From UBA8919 sp041658185 (GTDB taxonomy: Bacteria > Elusimicrobiota > UBA8919): DNA of 64,000 bases. The stretch covers positions 1 through 64,000 of the forward strand of contig JBBAAR010000007.1 of the NCBI GenBank assembly GCA_041658185.1, given 5' to 3'. The translations under genes were made by a program, and so were the position numbers. How positions within the stretch are numbered: the stretch's first letter is position 1; the number at the start of each line of letters is the position of its first letter. Under the pieces are notes generated by a model. The model was not told the DNA's origin, ran no database searches, and saw nothing but the letters and a program-made list of their open reading frames with translations. Shown piece after piece: positions 52,142 through 60,100 of the stretch.

Positions 52142-52250
52142 ATGTCGCCCCTAAAGGGACTTCCTTCGGTCGCTCCTGGAAAAAATAGGTCGCAAACCTG
52201 CCTGGCGGTAGGCAGGTTGAGGCTCTACAGAAATTTTTCCCTCGCTTACC
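52142..52250 (+). repeat. Intergenic repeat element, copy 3
   Basis: GTCGCCCCTAAAGGGACTTC, CTTCGGTCGCTCCTG and AATAGGTCGCAAA, then a CCTGCC/GGCAGG hairpin and TTGAGGCTCTACAGAAATTT. Same block order as copies 1 and 2 but without their long 5' part, and with the added GGCAGG hairpin (52198-52217). Separates the second and third PII-like genes. Confidence 0.8.
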
Positions 52251-52275
52251 GATTAAAAAATTAAGTGGTTAAAAT

Positions 52276-52602
52276 ATGAAAAAAATAGAATGTCTCTGCG
52301 AAAATGTCAAAGCCGAGGATTTGAAAAAATCGCTTTACGAACTGGACATCGGCGGTTTTTATATGGATACCATAAATGCCGTTGCTTTCAAAAGAGATCC
52401 GGAAAATCCGCAAGTTAGATTTGTGGAGCGCCCGCGATTAAAAATTGAAATTTTTGTAAAAGACGAGGATGTTGAAAAAACGGTTCAGATACTTCTTGAT
52501 GTCATTAAAAAAGGAGTTTTTGGCGACGGAAAAATCTTCATAATGCCCGCCGACGATGTCATCCGAGTCCGCTCCGGTGAACGCGGCCCGGAAATGTTGT
52601 AA
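52276..52602 (+). CDS. PII-like protein, tandem copy 3
   Basis: 108 residues: KKIECLCENVKAEDLKKSLYELDIGG, PRLKIEIFVKDED, KKGVFGDGKIFIMPADDVIRVRSGERGPEML. The T-loop (KRDPENPQVRFVER) has no tyrosine, so uridylylation is excluded. The B-loop reads GVFGDGKIF and differs at the TGKI position, a change that could alter nucleotide binding. About 37-45 % identical to the other two by eye. It may have specialised or form mixed trimers with them. Confidence 0.87.
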   Translation: MKKIECLCENVKAEDLKKSLYELDIGGFYMDTINAVAFKRDPENPQVRFVERPRLKIEIFVKDEDVEKTVQILLDVIKKGVFGDGKIFIMPADDVIRVRSGERGPEML

Positions 52603-52622
52603 TTTTAACCTTTAACCTCCTT

Positions 52623-53192
52623 ATGAGACCCGTACTTGTCGGACTGATGTATATCCTTTCCTTTATTTTCGCGGTTCTTCTTGCCGTTTCAATGAGAAAG
52701 TTTCTTTTCAATCTGATAGAGCCGCTGGTCTATTGCGAAAATCCGTCCGCGATATTATTAAATCTTCCGATGAATATCTCATCCTACATCCCGCTTGTAA
52801 TTTCCGGTTTTTTTTTAAATTTCGTCAACTATCCCGAAGTGCGCCGCTACATCTGGAATGTCATCTGGTCGTCAATCTTCGGCATCACCATTTTCAATTT
52901 TCTGAAAATTGCTTTCATATATCTGTCGGCAACTATAACATTTCCGTCGTCAAAATTTTATTATCTCTGGGAAAATATTCTGCTCTACATAATTTCCGGA
53001 ATTTTAATAACAATCTTTTCAATTTTGATAAAAAAGCGCGAAATGGACAGAAAAATCTCGCTAATACCTTCATTTTTGACGATTATCTGGCTGATTTTGG
53101 TGGGAAAACTTAAACTAAACAGCAACTTTGATTACTCAACTGCCATTTTATCCGCAACCCTACCTTCAATTATAATTTTTCTGAAATCGTAA
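52623..53192 (+). CDS. Polytopic membrane protein, unknown
   Basis: 189 residues with about six membrane helices and little loop sequence (VLVGLMYILSFIFAVLLAV; YIPLVISGFFLNFVNY; IFGITIFNFLKIAFIYL; ILLYIISGILITIFSI; IPSFLTIIWLILVG; and a final short one). I do not recognise the family. It follows the third PII-like gene by 20 nt with no room for a promoter, so it is probably cotranscribed. PII proteins often regulate membrane transporters, so it may be a partner; this is inference. Confidence 0.65.
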   Translation: MRPVLVGLMYILSFIFAVLLAVSMRKFLFNLIEPLVYCENPSAILLNLPMNISSYIPLVISGFFLNFVNYPEVRRYIWNVIWSSIFGITIFNFLKIAFIYLSATITFPSSKFYYLWENILLYIISGILITIFSILIKKREMDRKISLIPSFLTIIWLILVGKLKLNSNFDYSTAILSATLPSIIIFLKS

Positions 53193-53199
53193 AAAGTAC

Positions 53200-53228
53200 T
53201 TGACAAAATGCTGCTTTTATGTTATACT
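53200..53228 (+). promoter_or_regulatory. Promoter of the MerR-receiver gene
   Basis: TTGACA (53200-53205), 17-nt spacer, TATACT (53223-53228). The leader is about 85 nt and includes an imperfect TTAAACC/GGGTTAA inverted repeat at 53267-53289, a possible operator or autoregulation site. GGAGG precedes the ATG. Confidence 0.82.
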
Positions 53229-53319
53229 AAATAGTGTAAAAGCCATATTTTTTTTGAACAAAAGTTAAACCATACAGTTAGGGTTAATTTTCTAATAATG
53301 GGGACGGAGGTAATTATTT

Positions 53320-53931
53320 ATGCCAAATGTAAAAATTTCTGAAATTTCACAAAAAGCGAAAGTTCTGCCGAGCACCATCAGGCACTACACCGACCTCGGA
53401 CTTATTGAGGTGACAGACCGCACCGAGGGCGGGCAACGACTTTACGATGAAGAAAAAACTCTCAGCCAATTAGCCAAAATCAAGCATCTTTCGTCGCGCG
53501 GCTACACACTTGCCCAAATAAAAGAAGTGCTTACATCAGGCGGAATTAAAAAACGCATCCTCATAATTGACGACGACCCGGATGTTGCGGATTTAATCAA
53601 GGCGATTTTGACCGATGAAAATTGGGAGTTCAAGCATGCAACCGACGGTTTTGAGGCGGGGAAAATTCTGCTTGATTACCTGCCGGATTTAATCACTCTG
53701 GATTTGGTGATGCCCGGGATGGACGGCTTCAAGGTCTGCCAGAATATCCGCAAAGACCCGCGCATAAAAAACATAAAAATTCTCTCAATAACGGCTTATG
53801 ATACGCCTGAATACAGACAAAAAATACTTGACGCAGGCGCCGATGATTATCTTCCGAAACCGTTTACGCCTGAGGAATTACGCACGAAAATAAACTCAAT
53901 GTTTAATAAGCCGGAACTGGCAGTAAAATGA
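53320..53931 (+). CDS. MerR-type DNA-binding domain fused to a response-regulator receiver
   Basis: 203 residues. Residues 1-75 are a MerR winged helix (VKISEISQKAKVLPSTIRHYTDLGLI, GGQRLYDEE, GYTLAQIKEVL). Residues 77-197 are a CheY-like receiver: acidic pocket D84-D86, phosphoacceptor D128 in LITLDLVMPGMDG, T158 and K180 (LPKPF). The order HTH-receiver is the reverse of most regulators, and the receiver replaces the usual MerR dimerisation helix and metal or drug domain. No histidine kinase is nearby. It has its own promoter and terminator, so it is transcribed alone. Confidence 0.9.
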   Translation: MPNVKISEISQKAKVLPSTIRHYTDLGLIEVTDRTEGGQRLYDEEKTLSQLAKIKHLSSRGYTLAQIKEVLTSGGIKKRILIIDDDPDVADLIKAILTDENWEFKHATDGFEAGKILLDYLPDLITLDLVMPGMDGFKVCQNIRKDPRIKNIKILSITAYDTPEYRQKILDAGADDYLPKPFTPEELRTKINSMFNKPELAVK

Positions 53932-53997
53932 CTGAAAGGAATCCCCGTGGGATGAAAAGAGAAAAAACAAGGTTTTTGAAAAAAAATTGCAACGGTA

Positions 53998-54044
53998 TTC
54001 AACTACTTCCGTAGTTGCGAAAGTAGTTGAATAGGTTTTTTTTA
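53998..54044 (+). terminator. Terminator of the MerR-receiver gene
   Basis: ATTCAACTACTT (53998-54009) pairs perfectly with AAGTAGTTGAAT (54022-54033) around a 12-nt loop; AGG and eight T residues follow. Shares its right arm and tail with the hairpin before glgE at 36745-36766. Confidence 0.85.
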
Positions 54045-54115
54045 CCGACGAAAAATCGGAAAACGAAACTTATGAAAATTGCGGAAACACACCAAATATT
54101 GTACCAACAATTTTT

Positions 54116-57100
54116 ATGAAATTAAAGTGTAAAACCATATTTGATGCCATCAATGTAGTCGCAAAGTCCCGCAAAGAGCGGGATAAACTCCGCTTTGCTT
54201 CTGTGAAAAAAGTACCTGTCCCTTTTTTGATGGGTTTTCTTAAAACCAGAACCGTCCCCGTATTCCTCTTGTTCTTGATTTTATCAAATCCGGTTGTTTT
54301 GAATGCCGGCAATCTTTTGACCAACGGAACTTTTGAAACAACTGGAAGCCCGCCAGCCCCTTGGGCCGAAGGAGGAGGAGTAAGGCAAAATGGCACAACA
54401 CAGTCAACAGTTTATGCAAATAGTTATTCTCTTTATATTGCTACAGCAAACATTAACGCTACACAACAACGATGGGTTTACCAAAATGTATCAGTAACTG
54501 CTGGGCAGATGTACAATCAAGCGGGATATGTATATAAAGATAGTGCTAATAGTCCATGGGTTGGATTGTCATTATTATCTGGTGGCGGTGGGTGGAGTCA
54601 AACTGCTGCTGCTTCTTACACAGATGCCACTTCAACAAGAACTGCTAATACAGGAAGTTGGAAATTTTTAGTAAGGTCAACCGTGCCGGCAGCAGGTGTT
54701 TCTACTATGGGAATTAATGTCGGTATGAGGGTTACGGTAGGGTTAGGTGCAACCAGTTATTTTGACAACATATATTTCGGGCAGCCGGATGCACCGACTG
54801 GGCTTACTCAACTTGCGGGTTCAGGGAGGTCTGCTATTACATCAATGCAATGGACGACCGAATCAATAATAATTTCATCATTTACGCAATCGGGTTCAGC
54901 AAACAATTCCGTAAAGTTTTGCTTGCAAGTGACATCTGTAACGACAGTTGGTGATGCAGCGGACTGGACAACAGCCGCCCAACCACTTTTTGTAAATTAC
55001 AAATCCACCCCACTTGCAGAAGGAGCAACATGTTATAATTGGCCCACCTTAACTGATACAGCAACATATTGGTGGCAGATGTGGAGCGAGGATAATTATG
55101 GCGGGGTTGTCGGCTCAACCACAACCACACTCGGCAACGGTACAACCGCAAAATTCGGATTTACTTCCGCTGCAAACCAGTCGCCTTACGATGTTTCGGG
55201 GCTAACTCAACTTGCGGGTGGAACAACAATTTTGCCGTCAATGGCGTGGACGGCTTCGTCTGTAATTATTTCTTCATTTACGCTGAAAGACCCGGATGCC
55301 GGAAATACGGTAAAATTTTACCTTCACATAACGTCGGTTACGACAGCGGGGGACGGAGCGGACTGGTCCCAATTATGGCATGCGTCAACATCCGCGTATT
55401 TGTCGCAAGGAACAACTCAATATAACTGGCCTGCGTTAACGCAAACAGCGACTTACTGGTGGCGGGTTTGGTGCGAGGACAACAGCGGTGCATCTTCAGT
55501 TTCAACTACGACATTTCTTGCTGATGACTCATCAAAAAAAGCGGCGTTACTTTTTGACGGCTCAACGCCGGACATAGTTGCCGTTGATGCGGGACCATCT
55601 TTGGCGGACAGAACATCTTTTACATCCGGCACAGCATTCAATTATGTTGCAACCGGAAGCGACGACCAAATTTCATTTTCATGGACAGACCCAAATTCAC
55701 CATCCGGCGACACTTTTTACTATGAATACAACAACACGGCAGGAAATACGATTAATGGTGCGGAAGCAACAAACACTGCAAATCCGTATATTGACGGCAT
55801 AACCGTTGACGAGACAAACGAATATTTCCATGTAGCGTCCAGCAACTCAGCCGGCACATTAGGAACGGAACGGACGTTTAATGTTTTCTACGACAAGACC
55901 AACCCGACTGTTTCAATCGGCTCTATAAGTGAATCATCAAATTATCTTTATGCTAATGGCTCTATAATTTACACAAATAATGCCGTTGCCGTACCGGGCA
56001 GTTTTATCGTGAATGTAACTGCTGCTGATACCGGCGGTTCGGGGGTGGCGAATACATCCGGCGAAACCGCATTCGGCGATACGCCGTCCGATAATTCCGA
56101 CCCGTATCAACTGACATATTCCGTTGAGCAGAGTGCGACATCAGACGGGACAATTACAATAACCGCTACGGATAATGCAAACAACACCAACACGGCAAAC
56201 GTTACGCACTACAACGATTTAACCGTTCCGCCGGATGTAGCCGCTTTGAACAGCGCAACGCATACTCCGAATGTTTGGAACCGCAACAACAATGTCACGG
56301 TTACATGGACTGATGTCACAGATCTCGCGGCCGGCACGAGCGGCTATTATATCAAATGCGACCACACAAGCAATACAACTCCCACGACATCCGACGATGG
56401 TATCGCTCAGGGTACCCAAAGTAAAACCTATTCCGGTTTAGCAGATGGTTCCGACTGGTACTTCCACATTATTGCGGTTGATAACGTCGGAAACCTTTCC
56501 GCAACCGCCACCCATTTCGGACCAATAAAAATTGACGCGACTGCGCCGAGTGCCCCCGCCGGTTTGAAACAAATAAACGGCTACGGTACGGAACTTAACT
56601 CAATGCAGTGGTCGTCATCTACGGTAGTTATATCATCATTCACATTGGCGGATAACATATCGGATACGAAATTTTATTTATGGGTATCTTCGCAGACAAG
56701 CGGCACATGGACGCCTTTGGTTTTTGCTGCGACATCGCAACTTTTGACACCGTCAACAACCGGCTATAAATGGCCGGCATTAACCGACTACGCCACATAC
56801 TGGTGGTGGGTTTGGGCTGAGGATTCGGCGGGGAACACTTCTTCAACGTCAACGGCACTGGCTATAGACGGCAATCCCGCTAAATTGGGGGTTGACGTTT
56901 ATCCGCCGGCGGCTATTACCGATTTGGGTGCGGTGCTAAATTCATTTATGACGGGTGAAATGAAGATTTTCTGGACGGCGCCGAGAAATTCCGACGGCGG
57001 GGGAGATAAAGTAACAAGTTATGACCTGCGTTATGCAACGTGGAGTTTTACCGGCGGCAACTGGAATCATTCGTCGGTAACGCAATACGCCGGCGAGCCG

Positions 57101-60100
57101 ACTCCGTCTGTTCCGGGAACTTTGGAAACTGTATATCTCAACGGCGGTCTGAACTTAGGCACAACCTATTATTTCCATATAAAATCATCCGATACTTTTG
57201 ACCCGTCAGCGATAGATAACGGAACGGTTGCACAGGTCTTGGAGCAGCATATTGTTATATCGGAAGTGATGATAGCGACAACTTCTACATCCGGCGAATA
57301 TGTTGAACTTTACAACCCGACTACGGTGCAGTTTGATTTAAGTAGTTTAGGGTTGAAACTGCATATAATAAACGGTGCCGGCACCGACGGTAATGCGGCA
57401 ATTTCATATACACCTCCTGCTAATACAACTATACCGGCAAAAGGGTATTTTTTGATTGCAGGAACAAGCACGGCATCCGGCATCTGGCCATCAAATGTTA
57501 CTCCGGATGCCACATATGCAACCAGCAGCAATAATCTTGTTAACGGCGGAGATGTCTACATAAGCACTTATACTACATTATACTCTACCGGTGCAGTTGA
57601 CCTTTTGGGATTGGACAATGTCGGCGGCAATTGGGAGGGAACGGCGTTTGGGTCAAATCCTGCCGATGGTCAATCGGCGGAAAGGAAGGCAAACTCTTCA
57701 TCAACAGCCGGAAGTATGGCAATAGGCGGGGCGGATGAGTTCAACGGAAACGGTTATGATACAAACAATAACAGTAACGACTTTGTATCTAGGACTACCG
57801 GTGCACAGCCGCAGAACACTTCATCCGACACCGAGCCGTCTTCTGACACGACACCGCCGGCGGCTATATCCGATTTAACCGCTTTAGCGGGAAGCGGGAA
57901 CAATTTGAGGCAGGTAAAATTAAGTTGGACATCACCGGGTGATGATGGTGTTACCAATAATTTAACCGGAACATTCAGGATAAATTATTCTTCGGTGGGA
58001 ATAGTTACGGCAAGTAATTTCATAAATACATCCTCAACATTTGCGACGGTTGTCAATATTTCAACTACTACACTTACACCTTTGACCGCTTGCACAACGA
58101 CATTATTCAATTTGAACACCGGCACGACTTACTGGTTTGCGATAAAGACGGCGGACGATGTTTCAAACTGGTCGGTGTGGAACTCAACTGCCGACAATGC
58201 GGCGGTCAACACGCTTGCGTATTGTTTTATGAACTCATCACCGAGTGCGCCTTCTGAACTTAAACAGATTACAACGCTTGTCGGCGCAACAGAACTTCCA
58301 TCAATGCAATGGACCAATTCGTCAACGGTAATTTCGTCATTTACGCTTTCGGATACCCAAACAGGCGATACGGTTAAATTTTATTTGCATATAACATCGG
58401 TAACCAGCGGAACATCCGCCGATTGGGCACAACACTGGCATGCTTCAACATCAACACTTATGATGCAACAGACAACCAGTTACCAGTGGCCTGCATTATC
58501 GGACAACGGCACATACTGGTGGCGGGTTTGGTGTGAGGATTCAAGCGGCGCGACCTCATCAACCTCTACAACACTTGGCGTAGATAGTAAAACTGCAAAA
58601 CTTGGGTTTGATAATATTGCGCCGGATGCTGTCACAAATCTTACGGCTCTTGCGGGATGGAAAACGGACACCGTCGTTTTGAAATGGACGTCTCCGGCGG
58701 GAAGTCCTGCAACTTATCTGATGAGATACTCAACCGCATCATTTTCAAATTCCGAATGGGATGCCGCTTGGGTGAAAAATCTGAATATAAAAGCGACAAT
58801 TCCGACACCGGCGACAAGCGGCGTAACGGAACTGATGCTTATAACCGGGCTTACAAACGGCACTTCATACTGGTTCGGGATAAAATCGCAGGACGCACTC
58901 GGAAACACATCCGCTATTAACTCAAACACGCAGGACTTCGCCGTCGCACAAACGAGCAATCCGATAATAATAAACGAAATCGCTCCATGGCAGACATCTG
59001 ATTTTGATATGGTTGAACTTTACATCAAAAACGCCTGTTATGTCAGCGGATTGAAATTCTATGCCAAAGAAAACACGACTCCGAGTTTTATTGAATTGAA
59101 AACATTCCCGACAACTTCTGATTGGGAAAAAGAACTTCCCGCCGGAACTTACATAATGCTTTACTGCGAAAGAGCGGATACGGACGAGACAACCGTCGGG
59201 CAATCATTGGCGAATACTATAAAAATATTCACAACAGCAGGAGGAGGGCTGCGCGGCGTAGCAACCGACGGCAGAACAGGGTATTGTGTTCTGTCGGATA
59301 CAACAGGGGTAACAATATCGGCGAATATAATAACAGCCGGCGAAGTTCTGGATTTCGTCGGATATGCTTCGCAGAATACGACCGGATTTGGAAGCACTTT
59401 TGACGATGACAATATCGCTTATGCGATTTCAAAAGGGCAGTGGATTTCAACAACCTCCGTTTCCGCACCTGTAACATTTGATTGTGCAACATCAAAGTCA
59501 ATAGCAACCAACAGGTCTCTTGCAAGAAACAATATTTTTGATAAAATATATAATTCAAAATACGACTGGTCATACAGGACAACTTTTTCAACTGCTTCCG
59601 CTAACGGCACAGACGAACCGACAAGCGGCGTCGGAACCTGCACGGTAAGTCCCGGAACTGCCGGGGTATCAACCGCAGGAACATGGAAGTTCAAATATAC
59701 GAATGCTTCAACCGCATCAGGAGCAAGACATACCGTTGTTTTGAACATACCATATGGTTGGACTCAGCCGCAGACGACCGACGGAACCCTCGCCGGATTT
59801 ACAACCGCATATTACACAGCCGCCGGCGAGCCGCCTCAAAATGCAACTTTTGATTCAGGGTATGGAGCGGTGGCTTCGCAAATCATCGGAACAAATGCCG
59901 GCTGGCGGGTGGTCGCTACTATCGGCACAATGGCGGGCTCTGCTGAATTATACATCGTCTATGGCGCAACTTATTCTTCTACAAGCGGGCAGGCGACCGC
60001 ACCGGCGGCCAGCGGAACATATACTTTCCGCGTTTATTCGGACACTAACGGTGTTAATGTTTCTGAAATTGCTTCATCTCCGCAGATTACGGTTAATGAA

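Noticed and set aside
49376..52250. CRISPR-like array because repeats recur between genes
   Set aside because: Repeats are few, far apart, unequal in length and separated by whole genes, with no cas gene; they are dispersed elements.
51317..52602. Standard nitrogen-regulatory glnB/glnK genes
   Set aside because: No Tyr51, shortened T-loop, three copies and lar context instead of amtB or glnA; only the fold is shared.
54116..54229. Cleavable long signal or targeting leader of the giant protein
   Set aside because: The residues come from hairpin-rich repeat-like DNA and there is no ribosome site; the hydrophobic signal starts after 54230, so the extension may not be translated.
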